Part shown: positions 1-6,185 of the stretch, piece after piece
Layout of the letters: each line of letters begins with the position of its first letter
Position numbering within the stretch: position 1 is the first letter of the stretch
Source of the DNA: JAWXUK01 sp044432725
GTDB taxonomy: Bacteria > Bacillota > Clostridia > Oscillospirales > Oscillospiraceae
DNA: 12,259 nt
NCBI GenBank assembly: GCA_044432725.1
Contig: JAWXUL010000047.1
Location: forward strand, 1-12,259
Direction of reading: 5' to 3'
Position numbers and translations under genes: made by a program
Notes under the pieces: generated by a model
What the model was told of the DNA's origin: nothing
The model's database searches: none
What the model saw: the letters and a program-made list of their open reading frames with translations, nothing else

Positions 1-1
1 A

Positions 2-895
2 CGAGATAGAACAGATGCTGATCCTTTAACCTATACAATTACTGATAAAACACTTGCTTTGGTAGCAGCGTTAAGCTATAATAACTTAGAAAGTCTGGTG
101 AACCATAGTCTATTCAAAACTATTGGTGATATTGTTGGTGCAGGTGTCGCCCTCACCAATTTAAATGAAAGACAGTATTTAAATGACTATTCAACCCCTC
201 TTTGGAACGCAAAAATCATAGCCGCTAACGACTCGAATTTTCTAGGTGCAACAGATTCTGATAAATTTGATAAAGGGTTAGGTGCAGTAGCTGTAGAAAT
301 TGAAAGATACGGAATGGCAGATGCGGTAATTTTAGGCTTCAGAGGAAGCGAATTTATTCTAGATAAAAAAAATGATGCACTAACAGACTTAATATTATCG
401 GTGAGCGGCTCATCAACGCAATCTTCCTATGCATATTTAGAATATATGTCTTTAGCGAATGATCCCTCGAAGGAATATTATATTGCTGGACATTCTTTGG
501 GTGGACGTCTGGTACAGGATACACTATACTCTGTTTACGAAGCAAAGGAACGTGGGTCTAGCGTACAGTTGCCTAAATATTCTGCTACATTTAATGGACT
601 TGGTTATTTAGCTCTTGTTTACTCATCGCTTAATGATTCTATAACAGGACAATATGAAAAAACTTTGACAAACTATTATATGCTTGGCGATTTGGTCGGA
701 CAAGGATTGGGAGCATCGAAAGCAGGGACATATTTAAGAACAGGTACGGATGAAATACCTCTGTTTGCAAGGACAGAAACTGGAGAGTTAATACTAGAAA
801 ATACTTCGGTATATTCTGGTGGCGCAGTACACGGTATTGTATTATTCCACTATAATGCTGGGTTAAATGCCGAAACATTAGAAAGTAGAAATTAA
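2..895 (+). CDS. Class-3-lipase-like alpha/beta hydrolase, 5' end cut by the window
   Basis: The frame is open from base 2 to the stop at 895, so the TTG at 59 is not a convincing start and the true start probably lies upstream. At least 297 residues are visible. The nucleophile elbow AGHSLGG has its serine codon at 494-496. A class-3-lipase-like order follows: an aspartate in LGDLVGQG (codon 689-691) and a histidine in AVHGI (codon 830-832), giving a plausible Ser-Asp-His triad. A GFRGS segment upstream fits the oxyanion-side strand. No signal peptide or membrane segment is visible in this part. The family resembles DUF2974/DUF6792-type hydrolases of Gram-positive bacteria, some of which are secreted effectors. 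Substrate and export route cannot be told from this fragment. A small membrane protein follows 30 bp downstream and may be a partner. The hydrolase fold is well supported, the biological role is not. Confidence 0.75.
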   Translation, partial: RDRTDADPLTYTITDKTLALVAALSYNNLESLVNHSLFKTIGDIVGAGVALTNLNERQYLNDYSTPLWNAKIIAANDSNFLGATDSDKFDKGLGAVAVEIERYGMADAVILGFRGSEFILDKKNDALTDLILSVSGSSTQSSYAYLEYMSLANDPSKEYYIAGHSLGGRLVQDTLYSVYEAKERGSSVQLPKYSATFNGLGYLALVYSSLNDSITGQYEKTLTNYYMLGDLVGQGLGASKAGTYLRTGTDEIPLFARTETGELILENTSVYSGGAVHGIVLFHYNAGLNAETLESRN

Positions 896-925
896 TAAGC
901 ATTACAAAAAAAGGGGGAGGGGAAA

Positions 926-1201
926 TTGAAAATCTTTCAAAAAAGTAAAAAACCTCAACTGTCCTTGAAGAGCCGCCTCATACGGTTTTTTTTTCTAATA
1001 GTAGGAGGACTTCTTTTTCTATCAATTGTTTTTTTTATACCAATGGTCTACTGGATCGTGTATAGCATATTCTTTTTAGATGCGAATTTGTCGACTTTAG
1101 TAGACTTAATATTTTGGGTGATTATATATTTGTTACCTTTAAGAATTTGTTTTATTCCGTATACATTGTGTGTAAAATATCAAAACAAACATTATAAATA
1201 G
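926..1201 (+). CDS. Small basic two-helix membrane protein of unknown function
   Basis: The 91-residue ORF starts with TTG, five bases after a strong purine ribosome binding site (GGGGGAGG, 913-920), which decides the start. The N-terminus is basic (Lys/Arg at 2, 6, 8, 9, 15, 17, 20). A long hydrophobic stretch covers about residues 21-51 and a second about 58-83. The tail is short and basic (KYQNKHYK). By the positive-inside rule both termini probably face the cytoplasm. It lies 30 bp after the hydrolase gene without a terminator between them, so cotranscription is likely. An immunity or chaperone role toward the hydrolase is possible from position alone. I do not recognise the family. Confidence 0.6.
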   Translation: MKIFQKSKKPQLSLKSRLIRFFFLIVGGLLFLSIVFFIPMVYWIVYSIFFLDANLSTLVDLIFWVIIYLLPLRICFIPYTLCVKYQNKHYK

Positions 1202-1265
1202 TGTTAATAAATCAGTGTTTTGCTTTTTTGAACCCTTTCTAACACTCGTAACAAAGGAGAACACC

Positions 1266-1558
1266 ATGAAATTCTGTGAAGACTGCACTTCCCAAAACTG
1301 TGATGAAGTTACCTCCTGCCAAAAGTGCAGTCTCACAGAAAAAATACTCCGATACCAGCAAGGGTAAAACACCCTCTGAATATAAGAATAATGGCAATCG
1401 CCAGTTCTATACTGGCATTGCTTATTATTCTCAGAGGTGTTTTCATCCTTGCTACTGATGCACCCCCTAGCGACTCAAAGTTAACCCCTCAATTCAGTGT
1501 ACCTATTTCTCAAATAGAATCTGAGGAAGCAGATGAGGTTCAGACGAACATAGATTGA
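1266..1558 (+). pseudogene. Zinc-ribbon plus membrane-anchor protein, split by a frameshift
   Basis: An ATG at 1266, six bases after AAAGGAG (1253-1259), opens a 33-residue frame ending at TAA 1365-1367. It begins MKFCEDC and has cysteines at 4, 7, 18 and 21, the spacing of the small zinc ribbons that head many Firmicute membrane proteins (MKFCPNCG type). The downstream frame, open to TGA 1556-1558, gives a basic stretch, one membrane helix (IRIMAIASSILALLIILRG) and a polar, acidic tail. This is the architecture expected after such a ribbon. Adding one A to the A6 run at 1339-1344 joins the two into one 97-residue protein. So this is either a one-base deletion in a homopolymer, a sequencing error, or frameshifted expression. 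The second half has no good ribosome binding site of its own. Confidence refers to the joined-gene reading. Confidence 0.55.
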
Positions 1559-2066
1559 CACATCAGCTGAGTGAATGGGTTTCTATTTGCGTTTTGACGA
1601 TACGAGATTTTGATGATATTTCTGAATAGCAACGAAATCTTGATGATGAAAAAAACCTTGCTTTACATAAAAGTTTGTGATAATATTTAACCAACTAGCA
1701 AATCCAAAATTTGAATTTTCACAATATATCTTACATAAAGAGCGAATAACCAAGTCTTTTATAAAATATACAATTAATTTTCAGAAATTGAATTTGCTTG
1801 AAATTTTATTGCAATACCGAATATGGAGGAAAACTAAACTTAGCTTTTTCTGATAATAATACAATTAGCCCATAGGCAGAAGAAGCTGTGCATGGTCTGT
1901 TGCAATGGGTATTCTGGATGGTGAAATACAGATGCTTTTGACTTTCAACTCATCGTTAATAGCACTCCCTGTTCAAAAACCTACATAATATTATTTAAAT
2001 GCACAGCTAAAACAAGATGTTTTTTATAATATTTCAATTTGTGTGACCGTTTTAATAAAAAAACTA
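1559..2066. other. Gene-poor AT-rich stretch
   Basis: About 500 bases with frequent stops in all frames and no ORF with a credible ribosome binding site. Around 1800-1900 a short + strand translation broken by stops (for example NLAFSDNNTIS, then EEAVHGLLQW) could be a decayed gene, but I cannot name a parent family. Confidence 0.4.
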
Positions 2067-2124
2067 ACTAAACCGAGTAAGGACACATCTAGTGACCTAC
2101 TGGTGTGTCCTTACACAGTTTAGT
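2067..2124. repeat. Long imperfect inverted repeat / hairpin
   Basis: Outer arms ACTAAAC (2067-2073) and GTTTAGT (2118-2124) and inner arms GTAAGGACACA (2077-2087) and TGTGTCCTTAC (2104-2114) are each perfect, separated by a 3x3 internal loop (CGA/ACA). The 16-base apical region can add a few pairs. This makes an 18-bp hairpin without a downstream U-run, so it is not a standard intrinsic terminator. It could be a structured RNA, a mobile-element remnant or a protein site. It lies about 140 bp before the HNH gene. Confidence 0.7.
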
Positions 2125-2189
2125 GATGGAGAACAACCCATCATAACTGCATGAGTGGTTATTGGGTTACCACGAATTCATAAGTAAAC

Positions 2190-2219
2190 TTGATTCAAAA
2201 TGGTGATTGCTAATACGAT
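2190..2219 (+). promoter_or_regulatory. Candidate promoter of the HNH gene
   Basis: TTGATT (2190-2195) and TACGAT (2214-2219) are 18 bp apart, giving a start near 2226 and a leader of about 37 nt. Match to the housekeeping sigma consensus is moderate. Confidence 0.4.
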
Positions 2220-2262
2220 GTATTAAGTCACTTTTGAAAATATAATTAAAGAAGGTAATAAA

Positions 2263-3150
2263 ATGAAATGTATTATTTGTAGAGAAGAGAAGGCACCATC
2301 ATGTGAGCATATTATCCCTCAAGCACTGGGTAACCATGACTTTACGTTAAATGAAGTGTGCAAAGATTGTAACAGTAAGCTCGGAAGTATGGTTGACTGC
2401 TGTCTGACCGACAATCTGTTTGTAAAAATAATTCGCACTGGGAAATACCATGAAGAAGGTGTTGAAGTATTTCAGAGAACTGTTCACTCAAGTGATGGAG
2501 AAACGTACAGATTTACCAATAACAAACCCCAAAAAATAACAAAACCTGAGTATGGCGAAGATTATATTAAATTAAGATCATACGAGAACGAAGACTGGAC
2601 GAAGACCGCAAGAAAAATATTAGAACGAAAAGATTACTCTGAAGAAGAAATCGAAAGAATGTTGCAACGTTCTCGTATCATAGAAGAAGAAGAGGAAATA
2701 AATATAAAATATGGTCTAGATATTGACTTAGACCGTTTTAACCTAGCAATGATAAAGATTGCCTATGAATATGCCTATTCCATCTTCGGAGATGAATACT
2801 TGGAAGATGATGTAGCAGACCTTTTAAGACAATTACTTCTTAAAGGAATGGAATCGAAACAGAATATTTTTACTAATGATGAGCGAAAGTATATCACAAA
2901 TTTTGATAAATTTTGTGATTCTTATTTAGAGATTCAAAATAAATATGCAACACAGCTTACACCACCTATGAAACACTTCTGCGTAATTCATAAAGACCCA
3001 AATGGTTGCTTGCTTGCTACTATTTTATTATTTTTAGAACAACTTACATCAGCTACTATTTGTTTATCTAAAAATGGAGATGAATTCATCAAAGATAATC
3101 AAGTTATAGGTGCATACCTAGATATAGATGGCAAAAGATATGGATTTTGA
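2263..3150 (+). CDS. Stand-alone HNH-endonuclease-like protein
   Basis: The 295-residue protein starts at ATG 2263 behind AAAGAAGG (2248-2255). Residues 1-41 form an HNH module of the zinc-binding type: Cys3-x2-Cys6, then Glu15-His16-Ile-Ile-Pro (the EHIIP signature), then Cys33-x2-Cys36 followed by Asn37. The remaining 250 residues show a Glu/Lys-rich helical stretch near 120-145 and no further motif that I recognise. Such proteins are predicted metal-dependent DNA nucleases and occur in mobile and defence loci. No methylase, restriction partner or helicase is next to it, so it appears to be a single-gene unit with its own promoter. Catalysis is inferred from motif only. A nicking, homing or defence nuclease are all possible. 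Confidence 0.7.
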   Translation: MKCIICREEKAPSCEHIIPQALGNHDFTLNEVCKDCNSKLGSMVDCCLTDNLFVKIIRTGKYHEEGVEVFQRTVHSSDGETYRFTNNKPQKITKPEYGEDYIKLRSYENEDWTKTARKILERKDYSEEEIERMLQRSRIIEEEEEINIKYGLDIDLDRFNLAMIKIAYEYAYSIFGDEYLEDDVADLLRQLLLKGMESKQNIFTNDERKYITNFDKFCDSYLEIQNKYATQLTPPMKHFCVIHKDPNGCLLATILLFLEQLTSATICLSKNGDEFIKDNQVIGAYLDIDGKRYGF

Positions 3151-3176
3151 TGTTTTTTTGATTTAACAACTTCCTC

Positions 3177-3195
3177 ATTGAAGGTTACCTTCAAT
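3177..3195. promoter_or_regulatory. 19-bp palindrome after the HNH gene
   Basis: ATTGAAGGT and ACCTTCAAT are perfect 9-bp arms around a single central T (3186). Such a short centre suits binding by a dimeric protein better than a terminator. It begins 27 bp after the HNH stop codon. Confidence 0.45.
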
Positions 3196-3210
3196 AATCA
3201 GGAGAACTAT

Positions 3211-3245
3211 TTTGTTGTATTCGTTATTTTGACGAATACAATAAG
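3211..3245. terminator. Hairpin downstream of the HNH gene, possible terminator
   Basis: TTGTATTCGT (3215-3224) and ACGAATACAA (3232-3241) form a perfect 10-bp stem with a 7-base loop. With wobble pairs it extends outward to 3211-3245. No U-run follows directly on either strand (the + strand continues AATATTTGCC), so its termination strength is doubtful. Confidence 0.4.
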
Positions 3246-3407
3246 GAATATTTGCCTAGTTCCACAATAATACTCTTTAGGTCTCTTTTTTAGAAAAATT
3301 TTTCCTGTTTTTATTCCCTGATTCTGAGAAAATTTAAGAATTATATATATCTGGTTCACTTTATTACAACAATAACTTATCAAAACAATTTTTGTGCAGT
3401 TTGTCAC

Positions 3408-3436
3408 TTGTAATTAATCTACAACTCGTTTATACT
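3408..3436 (+). promoter_or_regulatory. Candidate promoter of the XRE-metallopeptidase operon
   Basis: TTGTAA (3408-3413) and TATACT (3431-3436) are separated by 17 bp, putting the start near 3443. This leaves a leader of about 170 nt before the XRE start codon. A perfect 10-bp palindrome CGAACGTTCG (3449-3458) sits just inside the transcript and could be an operator. Confidence 0.5.
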
Positions 3437-3442
3437 AAGAAA

Positions 3443-3612
3443 TGTAGTCGAACGTTCGTGTTTCTTTTCATTGGCCGAGAAGGCATGTAAGAAACACAAG
3501 GTAAGATTACGTTTGTTACCTGAACAAGTGGTCCGAGAGCGTGAAGATGTAAATCTTAGGTCGCCCGCACTTGTAGGTCGTCATTATGACTCAAAACAAA
3601 GGAGAATTGAAT
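3443..3612 (+). promoter_or_regulatory. Structured leader RNA of the XRE-metallopeptidase operon
   Basis: Two extended hairpins are visible. First: GTGTTTCTT (3458-3466) pairs with AAGAAACAC (3489-3497), enclosing CAT/ATG and GCC/GGC with a GAGAA loop. Second: ACAAGTG (3524-3530) pairs with CACTTGT (3568-3574), enclosing AAGAT/ATCTT with loop GTAA (3544-3557). TAAGATT (3502-3508) can alternatively pair with AATCTTA (3552-3558), which would break the second inner stem, so a switch is possible. I recognise no known riboswitch class. Confidence 0.5.
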
Positions 3613-3966
3613 ATGAGTAAAAATTTCGGACTGTTGCTGAAAGAAAAACGGCAACAAAAAAACTTCACCATGCGAAGTTTTGCAGAGAAAATTTTGATTT
3701 CCCCAGTGATATTATCAAAATTTGAAAGCAATCAAAGAATCCCTAGCGATAAGCTAATGGTTCTTATGGCAGAAGCACTGATGTTATCAGAAACAGAATT
3801 TTCGGAGTTTCAGCAAGTTATGGAACAAATGAAACCACTGCGAGGTGCTGTCACATCGGAAGATCCCTACCGAAGCAGTACTGTTACTTATGCCTTGCGT
3901 ACTGTAAAACCCTTCTCGCCTCCCTATATCCCTAGCTTTGCTCCACGTTTGGAGGTGAGACCATGA
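3613..3966 (+). CDS. XRE-family helix-turn-helix regulator
   Basis: The 117-residue protein starts at ATG 3613, nine bases after AAAGGAG (3598-3604). The upstream in-frame ATG at 3586 would place that ribosome site inside the gene and is rejected. Residues about 5-60 form a lambda-repressor-like domain: FGLLLKEKRQQKNFTMRSFA, then LSKFESNQRIPS as recognition helix and following turn. The C-terminal half is proline-rich and has no recognised domain. It overlaps the metallopeptidase gene by four bases (ATGA), so translation is coupled. In ImmR/ImmA-type systems such as ICEBs1 the XRE protein represses the element and the adjacent protease relieves repression. The same arrangement is inferred here, and the palindromes near the promoter are candidate operators. 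Confidence 0.85.
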   Translation: MSKNFGLLLKEKRQQKNFTMRSFAEKILISPVILSKFESNQRIPSDKLMVLMAEALMLSETEFSEFQQVMEQMKPLRGAVTSEDPYRSSTVTYALRTVKPFSPPYIPSFAPRLEVRP

Positions 3967-4781
3967 GTAGTAAACCACGAAATTTCACCCGAAAAGGCTT
4001 GGATCAACTGGCTCAAAATGTGCTGAAAGAATATGATGTCACATTGGCAGCAGGTGAACCAAGACAAATCCCAATTGAAGACTTAGTGGAACAACACTTC
4101 GGTCTTCATGTCCTCTATGAAACTCTTTCTAAAAAAGAAGATATTCATGGAATCACAGCATTTGAAGATAATAATATTCTTGTTTATGACAAACGAGGGG
4201 CAAAATACCACGGTCTCCCTGTTACAAGAGGCACTGTACTCATTGAGTCGGCACTCTTGACACCAACGAGAGTCAATCGTCTTCGCTTTACCCTAGCACA
4301 TGAAGTAGCTCATTGGATTTTACATCAGGAAGTATATCGAAATAGTCATCACGAAGGTGTGGCTTGTCAAACTTCCTATAAATCGAGCGAAAAAATAGAG
4401 CGTGAAGCTGACTATTTAGCGGCAGCGCTACTCATGCCTTTTGGTAGAGTAAAAGTAGCATACAATAGAATCGGTGACCTGATGGTGCATGAAGCAGTCA
4501 TTTTTGAACTAGCTCATCAATTTCAGGTATCACCAGAAGCAATGGAGTATCGTCTGAGAGGGCTAAACCTACGAGGTAAGAGTAACGAAGATGAAACTGC
4601 GGAGTCACAGGACGAACGAAAACAATCAGTTCGACCTCTACACTGTCCCCTTTGCGATTTCCGAGTGCTTTCTGTACATTCAGGTTTAAAACCTTTTGCA
4701 CCTGAAACCGAAAAAATCGAGTTGTCAATGGTTTGTCCTCGATGTGAGGAAGAAGTACGGCTAGTGCTGGAAAACTCTTAA
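3963..4781 (+). CDS. ImmA/IrrE-like zinc metallopeptidase with C-terminal zinc ribbon
   Basis: The 272-residue protein overlaps the XRE gene by four bases and has GGAGGTGAG just upstream of ATG 3963. The gluzincin motif LAHEVAHW gives zinc ligands His113 and His117 and catalytic Glu114. EREADYLAAALLMP (about 146-159) carries the expected downstream glutamate (Glu148), as in the ImmA/IrrE (COG2856) family. Residues about 160-200 form a helical segment typical of the family (HQFQVSPEAMEYRL). An unusual C-terminal extension holds Cys228-x2-Cys231 and Cys258-x2-Cys261, a probable zinc ribbon. ImmA proteases cleave or inactivate the partner repressor after a cellular signal, and the neighbour XRE protein is the likely target. 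The ribbon may be a sensor or an interaction module, which is inference. Confidence 0.88.
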   Translation: MSSKPRNFTRKGLDQLAQNVLKEYDVTLAAGEPRQIPIEDLVEQHFGLHVLYETLSKKEDIHGITAFEDNNILVYDKRGAKYHGLPVTRGTVLIESALLTPTRVNRLRFTLAHEVAHWILHQEVYRNSHHEGVACQTSYKSSEKIEREADYLAAALLMPFGRVKVAYNRIGDLMVHEAVIFELAHQFQVSPEAMEYRLRGLNLRGKSNEDETAESQDERKQSVRPLHCPLCDFRVLSVHSGLKPFAPETEKIELSMVCPRCEEEVRLVLENS

Positions 4782-4874
4782 CAATAAAATATCGACTACA
4801 ATTAGTCTAATGTCAATCCGACAGTGCTTCGTTTAGAAAGGGATCCGTTGATACCCATGTCACTGGAACGGTCT

Positions 4875-4919
4875 GGGCGTGACAAGTAGCTTTGAGCTTA
4901 CTTTGTCATGCCCTTTTTT
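4875..4919 (+). terminator. Rho-independent terminator after the metallopeptidase gene
   Basis: GGGCGTGACAAGTA (4875-4888) pairs with TACTTTGTCATGCCC (4899-4913) with one wobble and one bulge, followed by a run of six T. Its loop-side sequence GTAGCTTTGAG (4886-4896) is exactly complementary to CTCAAAGCTAC (4964-4974) in the next hairpin. Confidence 0.85.
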
Positions 4920-4951
4920 GTCGCCCATTTTTACAATTTAATACTATTTTC

Positions 4952-5013
4952 TCATGCTTTTATCTCAAAGCTACAACAAATTTGTAACTTTGAGGTAAGA
5001 GCATGATTTTTTT
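4952..5013 (+). terminator. Second, very long terminator hairpin
   Basis: TCATGCT (4952-4958) pairs with AGCATGA (5000-5006). The stem continues inward through CTCAAAG/CTTTGAG to ACAA/TTGT-type pairs, about 24 pairs with one C-A mismatch (4971/4987) and a few wobbles, closed by a short loop near 4977-4981. Seven T follow (5007-5013). It isolates the sigma-like gene from upstream transcription and could also act on the opposite strand. Confidence 0.8.
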
Positions 5014-5096
5014 ATACCATAAGACAATAATATGTCGCTCCAACCTTTATAAATTTGTCATTAAAACAAACTTTACAATAATTGGAGAACAATAAT

Positions 5097-5591
5097 ATGT
5101 CATTTAATAAAGAAGAACCAGTGAAAACCTTTGTGGTCGTGAAAAACAAAGGTTTATTAAACGAAACTCGTGAATATTTCGCCTATGTAGAACGCACGAA
5201 AATCACCATAACGAAGGAACTCTTTCAATTCTACCAATCCACTCTTCGTCATGAACGCTATGTCCGTGCTCGTGATGCAGAACATAATCTAGTTTCTTAT
5301 CATGCCGAGGACTCGGTTGGCGATTTAGACGAGAGCGTCAGCGGCGAAGAAACTATTGTGGATACGGTCAGCACGCCTGTGGAAGATCGTGTTGTTATGA
5401 ATCTACTTACTGAAAAACTCCCTGATTGCCTGAAATTATTGTCAGATGAAGAATATGCACTAATAAAAGCATTCTTTTTTGAAGGTATTAGTGAACGTGA
5501 TTTGGCAACTCGTTGGGGTATTCCAAGAATGACTCTAGCTTGTCGAAAGAAAAAGATTTTATCTAAATTAAAAGAATTTTTAGAAAATTAA
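5097..5591 (+). CDS. Sigma-70-like regulator with region-4 helix-turn-helix
   Basis: The start chosen is ATG 5097, nine bases after GGAG (5084-5087). The upstream TTG at 5082 overlaps that site and is rejected. The product has 164 residues. The N-terminal part contains FAYVERTKITITKELFQFYQ and a charged segment RHERYVRARD. The C-terminal 60 residues resemble sigma region 4: LSDEEYALIKAFFFEGISER, then a helix-turn-helix around DLATRWGIPRMTLACRKKKI. A classical region 2 is not obvious, so promoter opening is uncertain. Sigma-like genes of this size are common in Firmicute integrative elements near the recombinase, where they are thought to drive element genes. It stands alone between strong terminators, suggesting its own control. 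Confidence 0.75.
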   Translation: MSFNKEEPVKTFVVVKNKGLLNETREYFAYVERTKITITKELFQFYQSTLRHERYVRARDAEHNLVSYHAEDSVGDLDESVSGEETIVDTVSTPVEDRVVMNLLTEKLPDCLKLLSDEEYALIKAFFFEGISERDLATRWGIPRMTLACRKKKILSKLKEFLEN

Positions 5592-5609
5592 AAAAAAGTT
5601 TCGTCCACC

Positions 5610-5647
5610 CCCCTGTTTTTTTGCCATTATATATGAGGGGCTTTTTT
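5610..5647 (+). terminator. Probable terminator after the sigma-like gene
   Basis: CCCCT (5610-5614) and AGGGG (5636-5640) form a short GC stem with a 21-base loop, followed by CTTTTTT. The stem is short for its loop, so strength is uncertain. The 14-bp palindrome TCGAGGCACCTCGA (5647-5660) follows at once. Confidence 0.5.
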
Positions 5648-5701
5648 CGAGGCACCTCGATAATGAGAAAGAATTTCGATTCCAAACTCAATGTGTGTAC
5701 C

Positions 5702-5729
5702 TTGAAAACTGAACATCCGATTTTATAGA
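5702..5729 (+). promoter_or_regulatory. Candidate promoter of the structured RNA
   Basis: TTGAAA (5702-5707) and TATAGA (5724-5729) are 16 bp apart, placing a start near 5736, exactly where base pairing becomes dense. The match could be fortuitous. Confidence 0.35.
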
Positions 5730-5735
5730 TACGTT

Positions 5736-6140
5736 AGCGACTACGCTCCCCGTGAAGGAGAACAGCGACATTGGAAATCAGCGCCATGACTGACGATGAA
5801 ATTTCATCGACAAGAGCGACCCACTGATTGACCAGAAAACAACTATTAGTAAGTTGTTTGCAATGACCGTAGTAGCCTATAATGATACTTCTGCCCAGCC
5901 ACAGACTCAACCAATGGGGGCAGCTTGGTGAGAACCACGGAGAAGCAAGAAATTTAATTGCTTATGATGATTAAACAAAAATCAGTCTATAAAATACGCC
6001 TTTTACACTTGGGAAGCTGGTGGCGAATTAAGTGTACCTCTAATTATTTCAGACATAGGGTTTCTTATGTCTGGAGTGATTTTCAAAACTTCTACAAATG
6101 GTAGAAGCCATGAGGACGAGAAATCATTTTTGTCCTTATG
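5736..6140 (+). ncRNA. Large structured RNA candidate upstream of the PemK-like gene
   Basis: About 400 nt with no credible ORF and consecutive perfect stems: AGCG/CGCT (5736-5747); CGATGA/TCATCG within the 16-bp palindrome 5794-5809; AAACAACT/AGTTGTTT (5837-5859); CTGCCC/GGGCAG (5891-5923); TTTAAT/ATTAAA (5953-5975); TACACTT/AAGTGTA (6004-6036); CAGACATA/TATGTCTG (6050-6073); CTTCTAC/GTAGAAG with loop AAATG (6089-6107); CATGAGGAC/GTCCTTATG with one wobble (6109-6140). AGCGAC occurs three times (5736, 5764, 5815). Two crossing pairings are possible (see findings). It may be a free ncRNA or the 5' leader of the PemK-like gene. The GCGCCATGAC and CGATGAAATTTCATCG blocks feel familiar from other Firmicute mobile elements, but I cannot assign an Rfam family. 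Confidence 0.6.
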
Positions 6141-6144
6141 TTTG

Positions 6145-6169
6145 TGCCATTTGAAACAAAATTATGGCA
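6145..6169 (+). promoter_or_regulatory. Hairpin just upstream of the PemK-like ribosome binding site
   Basis: TGCCAT (6145-6150) and ATGGCA (6164-6169) form a 6-bp stem with a 13-base loop, ending three bases before AAGGAG (6173-6178). It could modulate access to the toxin start at 6186. Confidence 0.4.
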
Positions 6170-6185
6170 AACAAGGAGAAACGTC

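Noticed and set aside
3449..3458. CGAACGTTCG as a LexA/DinR box
   Set aside because: The Firmicute SOS box needs four bases between CGAAC and GTTCG. Here the half-sites abut, so it is kept only as a possible operator for another protein.
5701..5716. CTTGAAAACTGAACA as part of an rRNA spacer
   Set aside because: Similar to a motif seen near Firmicute rRNA genes, but no 16S or 23S sequence is present.
5690..6140. Group I or group II intron
   Set aside because: No domain V-like hairpin or recognisable group I core, and no intron-encoded protein.
6138..6185. Upstream ATG start for the PemK-like gene
   Set aside because: It lies within the predicted RNA stem and lacks a ribosome site, whereas ATG 6186 has AAGGAG at proper distance and fits family length.
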